Shown one piece after another: positions 48,691-60,835 of a stretch of DNA of 64,000 nucleotides. Position numbers and translations under genes: made by a program. This stretch comes from Lycorma delicatula. Its lineage: Eukaryota > Arthropoda > Insecta > Hemiptera > Fulgoridae. The notes under the pieces are model-generated. The model did no database searches. It was not told where the DNA came from and worked only from the letters and a program-made list of their open reading frames with translations. Within the stretch, counting starts at the first letter, position 1. Each line of letters begins with the position of its first letter. The stretch covers positions 56,922,201 through 56,986,200 of the forward strand of contig NC_134463.1 in NCBI RefSeq assembly GCF_047948215.1. The letters run 5' to 3'.

Positions 48691-49177
48691 ATAACTTTTC
48701 ATATATTCAGATTCTTTAGTAAGTTATTAAAGTTTGGTTTCAGCTTCATATAATGAATTTTTCTATGCGTTAAACTCCAAAAAATTAAATTTTCATCCAA
48801 AAAGGGAATCAGTCCATATTTTATTTTAAGTTTTCTTGTAAAATAGATTTGATTATTATTTTTTAATTAAATTTTTCCAATTATAGAGAAAATTATCATT
48901 CATTTGATGTATTCTTACATAGAAAAGACAGTCTTGTTTTTGAATAAAACAATTTTTGTTGCTCCTGAAAAATCAGCTGATTATGACTGGTAGGGCACCA
49001 ATCAATTTGCAAAAAGGGCTTTTGCATGAAGCGATTCATTTATTTAATTATTTAATTTTAGCTTTAAGTTTAAATTAAATTATTTTATTACTGTATAATA
49101 TTATTGTAAATTGCTTTAACTATTTGTTTAATTTAAGTAGGTTCATTGCTATACATAAATTGACAAAATTCATCATC

Positions 49178-49348
49178 ATGGAAAGCAGAGTAGGGGTATT
49201 GATTTCAAAAAGAATACCAATTATTAAGCGTTTACAATCTTACACCAAAGTAGATTTTGTATCAGATTTTATTGCTGGTGTGACAGTAGGTTTAACAATG
49301 ATACCACAAAGTATTGCTTATGCTAATCTTGCTGGATTAACACCACAG
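49178..49348 (+). CDS. Gene B exon 1: N-terminus and TM1
   Basis: It holds 57 complete codons ending TPQ|gtttgt in phase 0. The RIPII motif precedes the helix DFIAGVTVGLTMIPQSIAYA. Compared with gene A the N-terminus is shorter and lacks the acidic stretch. Upstream in-frame codons back to 49124 lack an ATG, which supports this start. Confidence 0.9.
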
Positions 49349-52300
49349 GTTTGTTTTCTTACTCTTTACATATTATTACCTGTAATTTTTAACTGAGGTG
49401 ACTGGATTATTTTACTTTATTATATACAAATTACATTCCTTTTGTAGTAATCTATAAATATTAAAAGTTTTTTTTTTAATTCACTACTTGATGATTCAGT
49501 ACTAAGTATAGCATGAATAATGAATTAAACATTTAAAATTTAATGTGAAATTAATTCTAAACTTTCAACTACTAAACTATTTGTTACTAAGGAAAGAAAT
49601 TCTTGGTGGAAGAAAAATATTTTCAATTAATTATTTTATAACATTTTTCCTAATACAACAGGTATTACAGCAATCTCTCTATTAAATTTGGCTCTATTTA
49701 AATGGATTACATTCATATGATATTGCATTTACTTCTACCAACCTATTTGTTCCATTTATTTGGTCAAAACTGTAAGTATCCAAATTTCTTTATTAATTCA
49801 TGTAAATTTTTTGCAAATATTTATTGCTTTATGCTTAATAAATTGTAGATTTTTAAAAAAATGCCTACAGATTTTTTATTTCTGTACTCTTTTAAACTTC
49901 AAAAGGAAAAATTGACCGGAGTGAAAATCAACATATGGCCAATAATGTTATAATTCCCATCATGCTTTACTCTTTTCTTCTTTAACATAAAAGTTTATTA
50001 CAATAAAGAGATTCAATAACATAATTTATACTAAGTAAGTGATCTATATATTAATAAAGTCTACCTTATTAACCTTCTAGCCTGACAGGAGAAAACTCAC
50101 AATAACCTGTACGAGTAAAAATTACCCTCATCAATACTTTCATATACTAACTCAATTTTTTTAAAATTATATTTATTATGTTTATTAAATTTCATTTTTT
50201 GTTATTTTATATAATTATTATTGTTGTGGGGGAGTGGGTTATCACATACAAAAAATATAATTTTATACTTTTGAAGAAATAAGCTATTTGCTAGTTTGGC
50301 TGCCAAAAAAAAATTAGTCTCAACACTAAGGTTATAGTAAACATATGGTTCGATGAACAGCTGATTTATATTAGGTATTAATATTTCTAGTCTATTGTCA
50401 TGTGAAACATAAATAAACTTTTTGTGAAACGAGTTTTTGTTATGCGTTACAAAAATGAAAGGTACTAATTATGAACAATGTTGTGCCATCAAGTTTTGTG
50501 TTAAACTCTGTGATAATGCTACTGAAACTTTTTAAAAATTGAAAAGAACGTATGGAGATGACGTTCTGTCACAGACCAAGTGTTTAGGTGGTTTAAAGCA
50601 TTTTCAGATGGTCGGGAATCAGTTGCAGACGATCCACCCTCTGGAAAACCATTAATGTCAAAAGGTGACGACAATGTTGAGTAAATCAGAGACTTGATAC
50701 GGTTTGATCACTGATTAACTATCAGAATGATTACAGAACAATTGAATTTGAACCATACCACAGTCCATCAAATTTTGTCAAACGAATTGGACATGAAAAA
50801 CGTTTGTGCAAAATTGGTCCCAAAAAACCTCACTGTTGAACAGAAAACCAACAGGATGGAATTGTGCTGCAATCTTCTAGAGCGAATTGAAACTGATCCT
50901 GATTTTCAAAAAAATGTTATTACTGATGATGAATCTTGGATATTTGAGTATGACCCAGAAACAAACTGCCAGAGCAAGGAGTGGCACACTTCAAACTCAC
51001 CACATCCCAAAAAAGCAAAAATGAGCAAATCAAAGATCAAAACCATCCTAATTTGTTTCTTCAGTAGTAATGGTGTTGTCCATAAGGAGCTTTTTCCTAC
51101 AGGACAGAGTACAGTTTCAATCAATATGTTTACCAAGAGATTCTTGAAAGACTGCGGAAAAGAGTTGTTGTGTGAGATCAGCCATCAAAGACAACTGGAT
51201 GCTGCATCATGACAATGCATCTTGTCACACTGCACTCTCAATTAATGAGCTTTTTGCAAAGAAAAACATTCCTGTAGTTCCTCAACCACTTTATTCACCT
51301 GACTTGAATGTCTGCGACGTTTTCCTGTTACTGACTTTAAAAAGTACCTCAAAGGATACCATTTTGGAACAATAGAAAACATTTTAAAAAATGTAACTTA
51401 CCATCTGAAGGACATTCCGGTTTCTGAGTTCCAACACTGTTATGAAGACTGGGAAAACCATTTGAAGCGTTGCGTGGCTTCCCAAGGGAACTATTTCAAA
51501 GGTGTTTGAGTCCATGTATGATTGGATTATAAATAAAAAGTATTTCTGAACCACATTACTTTATTACTTTATTTACAAATCTTTTACATTTGTACACATT
51601 AATATACATGCTTGTTTATAAGTACATAATAATATAAAAACAGATTATGTTCTGTCACATATCTAACCCACAATTTTCAACTACACTACAAAGTTGGTGT
51701 TTCGCACTTTATAAACTTGTGATTGGTTTTCCTTGATTTTTCATTAGGTTAGTTACTATAATTTTTCCCTTTTGGAAGTTTATCTGCTGGTATGTCATCA
51801 CCATTAGCTGTTCTTTTATGAGGTTTGTCTCCTTCTAAAATGTTTGTTATTAAACCTTTTATTTCATCTGTTGTTCTTGGGTTACTCAGTTTTCTCTCTA
51901 AGTGTGGCTTTATCAATTGTTGGATCAGTTCATTTATAAAATTAAATATATTGGTGTATCTAATGTAAATAGAAAACAAAAGCCTTATTGCTGGCAATAT
52001 CAATTAGCCTAAAAAATATTGCCATGGCCACTTCTCTAGTATATCGACTGCCTGAATAATTGGCACACTTCATATCTAATGAGAGTACTCCATTCTTTGT
52101 GTGATTGTAGAAGGAAATTATTTCGGGTAAATTTACAGCCATAGATTTTGTGTCATGCATTCATGACAATAAAAGACTGCTCGATTTTTTTTTGTACATG
52201 CGACAGAAAGGTAATGCTGTTTGCAAAGCTATATAAAGTAACTATAATACCTCTATCTGTAGAGGGCAAAAACTCTTTTGGGATTTCTTTTTTATTTTCT

Positions 52301-55300
52301 GGAGTGTTTCGACGTAAGTTAGTTCTCATTTCTTCAACAAGAGGGACTGATGAGAACCAATTATTACCTGTAATATTTCTCTTTGTTCCTTCTATTGGCT
52401 TACTTAGTCTCATTACTCCTTGGGATGGTTTCGCCATTTTCTTTCAACATCTTTCAACGTTTGCCCATCATTATCTTTCCCAGTAAATATCGATTTTGGT
52501 TGTTTGGTAAATATATTTTAAATTGGCCTGTCATCTACAGTAATTAACTCCTCAAAGAGAAAGCTTTTTAAATGTTCTGTATTAGTCTTTGGAAAACTAA
52601 AACTGCCACTGCTGGATCTAATTTTCTCATTTCCTCCCTCGTCAATACAGAGACAATACAACAGTGCCTTCATTCGCGCAAACGACATTGTAGCTCTAAG
52701 TATAGAGCACCTAGTATTTCTAACAAACAATGAGTTAGCTGTTCTCGGCCACATTTAAAGATTTAAGTAAAAAGAAGCAACCCTAACAATGCTTTAATCA
52801 GTGTCTGAATATCCTGGCCGATTTTTTTTTTTGTCTCGGATGCATGGAGTCCAATTTGACATTTGTCCACAGAACAATTTCATCAACCATTAATTTCTCA
52901 AGTAATAGTTCCCATACATCTAACATTTCAGGTTTTGCACCAAGTGTTTTAGCATAGGGTTTTAGGCCTGATGGTTGAGTTATAATCTTGTATGAGTCCA
53001 TCCTTTTTCTAAGATTAAGCTCTTTTGAGCTTCATCTATAGCCACCTTTACCCAAATAAGTTAATGATGCCTCCTTTTCTGCTAGCTTCGCTGAAATTTT
53101 GGCATGTTGTGAAGTAGTTTCAAATGAAACATTCAATAATAATGTAGAATCATCTATATTGGCACTTTTGCTATCATCTTCTGGAATGATTAAATTATCT
53201 TGTTGAAAACTAGATTCACATTTGAAGATTTTATGTTCGAAGTTCGGATTGTCTGATCTAAAGAATTCCTTTGATGTATTTAGTTTGTCCATTCTCAAAT
53301 ATCTGAAATAGAATTACAAAAATGACAAAATATGTTTCACAAAACATACAAAATTTATATGAAATCTTGTTGAAATCATAATTTGTATGAAATTATTAAT
53401 TTTGTAAAATAAATATTTTCTATCATTAAATAATGATAATGAAAACACACCAATCCACATAATTTAAGAGAATCATAATAAACTTTTGTAAAAATTTACA
53501 GTCTATTTCTACATATCAAATCTTTGTTATAAAAATGTATACATTTCTAAAAATTTTAGATAATAGCTCAGTGTGCAGTAGTATAATAAAAATAAATTAC
53601 ATACCTAACAAAACAAGTGACGTTATCCACATAAAAATTTACTTCACTAAACTCGCGGCAACCCTGACAAAGGGTAATTTTTACCTTCACTATACTTGTG
53701 GCATCCCCAACAAGGCTAAATTTCATCTACTACTTTAAAAAAAAAAAATTATAAAAATTCACTGCTTGATGCAAAAAATATACAAATTTTACTAGATGTT
53801 CACTTTCTAAATAACAAGAGGGTACTGAACATTATAAGTGTCTGCATGAACCGTTGAGTCCAGGTATAAGCCTCTGTTTAGATGGTATGGATAACTTTTA
53901 CTTTTGTCGGGGCTAGAGGGTTAACATTATTTACACATCATATGCAACTGACTACATACTATTGTTAATATAATGTTTTTGCAGTCTATATACTTTTTTA
54001 ACTATAACTAGCTTACCTAAATTTAAAACATGTGGATTAGCAAGTTGTACTGATCAAAACATAATGGAGATACTTTTTTGTTTAATTCTAGTTTATTAAG
54101 ATTAAATATGAGCTTAATATTCTACTGAATTAGCCATATGTCTATCTTTCTTAGTGAAAGGGAGAAGGAGAGGAGCAATTGTGGGAACGTTTCCATCACC
54201 AAAACCATCACTGTTTCAGATTGAACACACAGTCTCCCATGTGATCTTAGTTAAAACACATATTTTCTTGGGTTGTATGGGTTCTGCTCGGTGTTTGTGC
54301 TGGAATTGACTAGATACTGTTATTTCATGTATCAGTCTCAATGATGTAAGACAGCACTAGCAGGCTGACATTGTCAATCTTTCCTGTGTTCTCCTTTGGA
54401 AAATCTCACTACACTGTATCTTTCCTAAATAAATAGTTGTCATCCATTCACCTTTCATCCCCAGTTTATTTCTTAGTGGTTAAGAATTAGATATCTCACT
54501 TAAATACTTTTGTCCATTTTTAGATCTACTGTATGTTTCTGAGGTTGCTCTCAAACTACTTCACATTATTGCACCATTCTCAGTTCACTATTAAATATTT
54601 AATCTTATGTTGCCTTTCATGATTAGATCTCAATCTTAAGCTGATTTTAAGCAGAAAACAAGCAAGGTCAATTTAAAATTTTTCTGAACTTTAAACCAAG
54701 GAGTCTTCACCTTTACAAGAAATTACTAAGTTTCTTTGTACACCAAGATCTTCATATTAGAATGATGTTTCAATTAATAGATAATCATAGTGCAATAATT
54801 GGCTAAATAAAAGAAAAATTCTTGCAAAACACAAGTTAATCTCCCAGTATCAATAATAAATATTTGTCTTGGTAGGTAATAATTTTATAACTTCACTAGT
54901 GAAGTTCTTAAGTGTAATGTTGTATGTAATCTCCAATGGAATGAAAATGAAGGTTAAACTTCCAAGAAAAGCTTAAATATTTTTGCTCTGAAATTAACAT
55001 CTAGGTTAAATGATAAATTGACAAGATTAGTTTATCATGTATTGCTAATTTCTCTTGCTCAATATTCAATTTTTTGTTTTATCATTTAAACAGAATATAG
55101 GAAAAGTTCTTAGACTTCAAAATAAAGCCATCATCTACATGAAAGGCAGAAGGAAACATAAAACCTGTTTATAATCTTTATATAAAATCAATAACTATTC
55201 CTTTTTTATCTAATTATGAAACAATAATTAATTGTAGGCAGATATATTTAAAAAGAAGAAGTCTATTTTATTTGAATGCAAACCATCTTGTGTGAAAATA

Positions 55301-58300
55301 ACTTTTTGTATGACAAATATTTTTACTCCATTGTAAATTCTTTTCCCATCACAAAATAAGTAGTCTAGTTCATAATTTTAGGATTAGATTTAAGTAATAT
55401 TTCTAACCTATTCTATATTCTGATAATGAATGAGTTACTGACTGATAATGGAATACAACAGCTAGTCCTTTTGAATAGTTCACTCAACTGAAGAACAGTA
55501 TTTAGTCATAAGATTTCTTGTTTCAGGGAGTAAACCATCTGAGATTTACTTTCAGATATTGAAGCACTAATCAGATAGGTAGGAAAAGCATTGCTATTGT
55601 TACTAAATAAATTGTGAAAATGTTTAGAAATGGGTGTATTAGATGAAAGTGGTTGAATGATCTAACACTTTATGATGTGTTACGTAGAAACAAGCTGAGA
55701 TTCAATTAAGATATCAACTTGAGATCTCCCAGTATTGTACAGATGTAAAGAGGTTGTTAGCAACTTAAAATTTAATAATTTGTTAAAAAGTGTTGATGCA
55801 ATTAATATCTTTACGCATAAAAAATTGATTTATTGTAATGTAAGATTTGATACAGGCTATTTAACAGCTAGGCAAATAAATAATTTGTCATGTAATATAG
55901 AAACCAAATCAACATTGTAGGTTTGAATGAGATGATTTGGGAAAAAATTGTGACTAAAAGATCTAAATCCATAATTTTTAGGTGGAATATAATAAGAAAC
56001 TAATGCATGAAAGGATTTCAGTTTTCCATTTAGCAAAACCAAATTGTTTGGCTTTTCTGTTTTTAGAAGACACAATCTTGATGATGTTTGGAAAATTAAA
56101 GGGCAATTTTGTGTTATTATTTTGTACAATAATTCAGTGATACATTTGAAAAAAAAGTGTAATGCTGAAAAAATAAATAACTTTTGATTAACAGTGGTGT
56201 TATGAAAGCTTATTTGGAAAAGTTTACCTGTTGCTTTCATAGTATCGAATTTTACTGTGGTAAATAGTTTTAAAAAAGGATATCTTATTTACACCTATTA
56301 CAAATGATTCAGCACGTAATAAAGGAGATGTAATATATCTAAAAGAGTAATTACACAAAAACATAGTACTGTATCTATAGAAATTGATTAATAAAGTAAC
56401 TTTCCTACATCAATTTCATTGAAATTGTGTAAATAATAACTCCTACAGTACAGTTTTTTAAAGGTAAAACAAAAAATGTTAAAAATCAATTTTTAAAATA
56501 CTTCATGGATATAAAAATTCAGATTAAGATATTTCATGGTCTAAATTTTATCTTTAAAAAGATTCAACAAACATATAAAATTAAGGTAGTTGTGTTCATA
56601 ATATATAAATTAATAAACTAATATTACCATCTAATTAATACTAGAAATTTATTTGTAGCAGTCTGTGTAGCCATCCTATATTTCAATATAACTAAAGGAG
56701 GTGATAATTTAAATTTTTACAGCAATATTGATTCATAATTGAATAGTCAAACTCCTTAAAATAATTAGTTCCTGCTTTTCAATACATGGCACAAAAAAGC
56801 TATGAGTGTAAAGTGTGGTCTGAAAGTAACACAGGAGGGAATAAACTACACTGATACCATCACAATTTATGATTTATCTCGAACATCATTAAACCAATCC
56901 TATTGTAAATATTTATAAAAACAAACATCCAACAAATCTCAAAATGTACCTTTAAATTACTGCTGGGTAGAATGAATGGTACAAAAAAATCAAGGTATTT
57001 CACTTCCAGGATTTTTCATCTAGAAAAAGAAATATAATGTTGGTCAGCACAATTTTTGGAACTGGAAAGAAAGTGGGTGTTTTATATAATACTTTTTATG
57101 GTAAATCAGAAAATGTGATTTCAAAACACTCCATCACTCATATTTTTAAGTTATCATCTTTTAATGTATTGTATCATTATGATTTTAGTAGCTAACAGAC
57201 AAAGGAATTTTTAGTTTACACATTTATTCATAACTGATTTCCAGTATGACTGATGTGTTGTAGGCATAACTATATGCTACTGTAAAAGTATGATTGTAAT
57301 ATCAACTCTAATATCCATAGTCAAACAATGAATCAAGTAAGGAGTCAAAAATATATTTGATTGCTACCAATCAATATTATTTAATTAAACTCTGGGTAAA
57401 AAGAGATGATTTCACTCCAGGATAGCAAAATATTTATAATACATCTGGTTGATCCTCACAATTTTATTTATCAGCTTTACATACAAAACTAGGGCTATTA
57501 ACGAATTTTGTATCAAGAATTTTGTTTAGTATCACAAGGAAGTGATACTAAACTGAAAGAGGAAATAATTATCAGGCCCTGAAATCAAAAAATTAATAAA
57601 TGCCTCATATTTGATAGCAAAATGAATCCTAAGGAACTAGCACCATAAAAATCATTCAAAGATGTTGTTCAAGGTTTACTTGTAAACAAAATAGCAATCT
57701 GTTAATAGAGAGGTACAAAGATTGTGAAGTACAAAAGTTTACGCTGAGAATGTTATTGAAAATTCATTTTTTTTTTTTTTTCATCTTGACTTCTTTCCTT
57801 TAAATTTGGATGGTGAGCAATAAATAAGGAGAAAGAAACCACCAAGATATATTACAAAAATAAAATAGTGTTATCAAGATAGGTGGAATGACTATGATGA
57901 GCGACTATGGCTGGTTTTAAAGAGTTTCTGATATTCTAAAGAAAAATATAATTTCTTCATAAAATAGATACCAATTTCTGCAAAATGTAGAAGATATAAA
58001 TTTACATTTTATTTTTTTTTTGTCTTCAGTTATTTGACTGGTTTGATGCAGCTCTTCGAGATTCCCTATCTAGTGCCAGTTGTTTCGTTTCGATATACTC
58101 CCTACATCCTGCATCCCTAACAATTTTGCCTGCCTGCCCAATTTTTCCCATCTACCTGTCCCTCCAATATCACAACTATTCCAGCATGCCTTAATATGTG
58201 GCCTGTAAGTTTGTCTCTTCTTTTAACTAAATTTTTCCAAATGCTTCTTTCTTCATCTATTTGCCACAATACCTTTTCATTTGTCACTTTATCCACCCAT

Positions 58301-60004
58301 GTGATTTTAACATTCTGTTATAGCACCACATTTCAAAAGCTTCTAATCTTTTCTTCTCAGGTACTTGATCGTCCAATTTTCACTTTCATATAAAGCTATG
58401 CCCCAAATATATACTTTCAAAAACATTTTTCTGATGTTTAAATTAATTTTTGATATAACCAAATTATATTTTTGACTGAAAGCTTGTTTCGCCTATGCTA
58501 TTCAGCATTTTGTATCGCTCCTGCTTCATCCATCTTTAGTAATTTTACTTCCAAAATAACAAAATTCTTCTATCCCCATAATCTTTTCTCTTCCTATTTT
58601 TACATTCAGTGGCTCATCTTCGTTATTTCTACATTTCATTACTTTCGTTTTGTTATTATTTATTTTCATGCAGTAGTTCTTGCGTAGAACTTCATCCATG
58701 CCATTCATTGTTCCTTCTAAAATGAAACTGAAAATGATGAAAATCCATCATAACAAAATGAAAATGAAAACAAAAGTTTTTTTTGATTTTCACAAAATTT
58801 TATAAAAAAAAAAATCACAGCTGTCTTGGTATACAGTAACATTTCTCAGAGATTATGTACAGAATATAAATCGTAAAAGACATAAAGAAAAAGATAAATA
58901 CATAAAACCAAAAAAGGTAAAAAAAATAAACTAAACAAACTAAAACAATAGGGAGTGTACAAATGTATCAATAATATTTCAATTTAATAGTAATACTATT
59001 GTCAATTCAGAAAAAGGGGTGGTACTTACAATAAGATATGAAGCCCATCTCACATGTATAAGTTTAACAGAGGTGAATTATTCAAGTCTAACTGATCATC
59101 TAAAAGAAAATTAGAATTTTTAAGTTTATTAATTTCCTATGACTAAAAGGTTCAAGTTCAAACCTATTTTCTCAGCATGAAGTACTTTGAAATTAACATT
59201 AAAAACATTTTCATCAATTAAATGACAGGCATAATTAGAAAACCTATTGTTATTGGTAAAACAAGATAATTGGATAATATTACCTGTTGTTTCAATCAAG
59301 ATTATTACTGATGTTCCTTTTGACAATAAATGTTTAAATATGTCATTTGTAAAATTTATTTGTCCATTAATTATAATTATTATCATGATTTAATTAACTA
59401 TTTATTGTGATTTATAGCAAATAATTTTCTTTATAAATAAATTTTGACTTTTTATCTCTTTTGCTTTTATCTATTTACCTTTTCCTTTATATTGCATTAT
59501 TAATCTTTTGTATTCTATATGTAATATGTGAGGAAGGTACTGTGTATCGAAACAGTTGTCATTTTTTTAAATAAATTTTGTGAAAATAAAAAAGCATTTA
59601 TTGTTTTCATTTTCCTTTTGTTCTGAAATTATAGTTATTATAAAGAAGTATTTAGAAGTGATTATGTAGATTATATCACAACTTATAATAAAGGGTTAAA
59701 ATCTCCTTTTATTTTTCATTGTTAAAACTAAAAATGTGAGAGTGATAGAGAAAAACTGGTTTGATTTTAACATTTAGCTTAAAAAATAAATTTAAGTTCA
59801 CTTATTTGTGCTCATTTCCAATTTTTTTTTTTTATTTCAATATAATTTATGAATGAGTAAATTGTTACACTTGTCTTAAGATCTGATTTTTTAGAAGTCA
59901 TAACGAATTCCTTATTTGAAAGGTCCATGCATAATTTTTCAAAAGGCTCTGATTACTGTACCTCTGAATGTAAATCATACATCATAATTTCTTATTATTA
60001 ATAA

Positions 60005-60044
<40 letters not shown>

Positions 60045-60835
60045 CACATTTATGACAAACTACTTACTTGCATGTTTGATGTGAATTAATCATCAAATAT
60101 CATAGATCTTTTTATCTCCTTCTTCAGAGAAAGAATTAATTTTGTAAGAATTGACCAGCAACAAGTTATTGTTGTTTGTAAGAATATGTGATGATTCATA
60201 TCAGTTAAGCTAGTGATTTAGTCATAAATGTTATCAGTTTTGGTCTTGTCTTGTAATTGTTAATGAATAAAAGTGTTAAAAAAAATCTTGTAACTAAAAG
60301 GTTTAATTTAATTAGAATACTGAAAAACTATAATTAATTTTTTTTTAAATTAATTTGTTCAGAAATTACTCAAGATTTGATGATTTTGCAAAAGCATTGA
60401 ATTATAATTTACATTTGAATTTTTATTGGTGATAACATTATTCAAAAATCTGTAAGTTTTTAAAATCAATTCTTGACACTACTTGAAAATGAAAGTTATA
60501 AAAATTTAATGTATTGAGTTAACTTTCACATTATGTTAATCTTAATATAAAAATATAAGTAAAGTTTTGATAAATTTCTTCTTAAAATGAAAATTGATTT
60601 AAAAAATATTCTATCACTCAACAGTTTTAAATTTTTCAGTTTGGATTGAATTCAACATTTGTTGGATGTATTGTTTACGCAATATTTGGAACAATAAAAG
60701 AAGTTTCAATAGGTCCAACATCTTTATTGTCTTTACTAACATTCGAGTACACTAGAGAATTAACACCTGCATTTGTACTATTTCTTACTTTTATTTCTGG
60801 TATTGTTGAATTTTTAATGGGTCTACTTAAATTAG
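49178..60835 (+). CDS. Gene B: SLC26-family anion transporter paralogue, first two coding exons, continues past the right edge
   Basis: This is the divergent partner of gene A. Exons are 49178-49348 and 60640-60835, split by an 11.3-kb intron. The ATG at 49178 has a good context (atcATGg) and begins MESRVGVLISKRIPIIKRLQ. A 5' untranslated exon start at about 49141, after aatttaagtag, is possible. The protein continues DFIAGVTVGLTMIPQSIAYANLAG in TM1, with the family glutamine intact, and VYAIFGTIKE and IGPTS in the next exon. Only about 122 of an expected 600 residues are present. A next exon, expected to begin with two bases completing glycine and then a [FL]V.FIS.PV..GF motif, was not found before 64000. 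Role: membrane anion transport; substrate unknown. Confidence 0.9.
50073..53920 (-). mobile_element. piggyBac element, TTAA-flanked, inactivated, containing a mariner
   Basis: The ends are TTAA|ccttctagcctgac (50069) and ggggctagaggg|TTAA (to 53924): similar inverted termini with the diagnostic TTAA duplication. A perfect 14-bp subterminal inverted repeat supports the boundaries (gtaaaaattaccct at 50115-50128 and agggtaatttttac at 53671-53684). The transposase is on the minus strand, 53298-51749, in several broken frames: acidic N-terminus; KMWPRTANSLFVRNTR and MSFARMKALLYCL; DDRPI; ITGNNWFSSVPLVEEM; EIISFYNHTKNGVLSLDMKC; SGSRYTREVAMAIFFRLIDI; PHLERKLSNPR. The family D of DNWFSS is N here. 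The frame is broken by stops and shifts, so it is dead. Confidence 0.85.
50335..51560 (+). mobile_element. Mariner (DD34D) element, nearly full length, inserted in the piggyBac
   Basis: The transposase starts near the ATG at 50454 (MKGTNYEQCCAIKFCVKLCD), is broken by stops, then runs open from 50727 to 51212: VHQILSNELDMKNVCAKLVP, ITDDESWIFEYDPET, ICFFSSNGVVHKELFP. A frameshift leads to NWMLHHDNASCHTAL, PLYSPDLNVCDVFLLLTLK and, after another shift, NHLKRCVASQGNYFKG. Aspartates are present in DDESW, HHDNA and VCDVF; 34 residues separate the last two. The ends are uncertain; tatggttcgatgaac (left) and the complement of gaaccacattac (right) may be the terminal repeats. It is inactive because of at least two stops and two shifts. 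Confidence 0.82.
57524..57553. repeat. Small perfect hairpin
   Basis: gtttagtatcac, loop aaggaa, gtgatactaaac: a 12-bp perfect stem in otherwise featureless intron sequence. Confidence 0.8.
58015..58715 (-). mobile_element. RTE-like LINE, RT thumb to 3' end, recently degraded
   Basis: From the right, the minus strand reads MNGMDEVLRKNYCMKINNNK, TKVMKC, LNVKIGREKIMGIEEFCYFG and SKITKDG. With frame changes it continues KMFLKVYIWGIALY.SES, RRKRLEAFEMWCYRRMLKI, WVDKVTNEEVLWQIDEE and RDKLTGHMLRHAGIV. This is the conserved C-terminal half of endonuclease/reverse-transcriptase LINE ORFs common in insects. It is 5'-truncated and ends near 58015 with a T-rich (A-tail) junction. Confidence 0.82.
60008..60042. 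repeat. (TA)n microsatellite
   Basis: About seventeen at units. Confidence 0.95.
60640..60835 (+). CDS. Gene B exon 2: TM2-TM4 region
   Basis: The acceptor is aaatttttcag and the donor TTAG|gtaagt. The 196 bases encode FGLNSTFVGCIVYAIFGTIK, then VSIGPTSLLSLLTFEYT, then helices ending MGLLKL. It is closer to the family consensus (GPTS, LLTF.YT) than the corresponding exon of gene A. Confidence 0.93.

Larger units (their letters stand above)
33478..49140. other. Region between the two divergent SLC26 genes
   Basis: About 15.7 kb separates the first recognised exons. It must contain the promoters and first exon of gene A and any 5' exon of gene B, but none could be singled out. Stretches with no recognisable feature are 33480-35130, 35500-37350, 41400-45650 and 46270-46950. 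The rest is repeat-derived, as listed separately. Confidence 0.7.
49349..60639 (+). other. Gene B first intron, 11.3 kb
   Basis: It carries a piggyBac element with a nested mariner (50073-53920) and a LINE tail (58015-58715). The stretch 53930-58010 holds no recognisable feature beyond a 12-bp hairpin at 57524-57553; a 127-codon minus-strand open frame at 56240-55857 looks like chance. 58720-60639 holds a microsatellite and a possible Penelope-type 3' tail (about 59530-59600, tgtatcgaaacagttgtcat). Confidence 0.75.

Noticed and set aside
55857..56240. 127-codon open frame on the minus strand
   Set aside because: No recognisable motif, biased Phe/Leu/Lys content expected from AT-rich sequence, no clear splice context.
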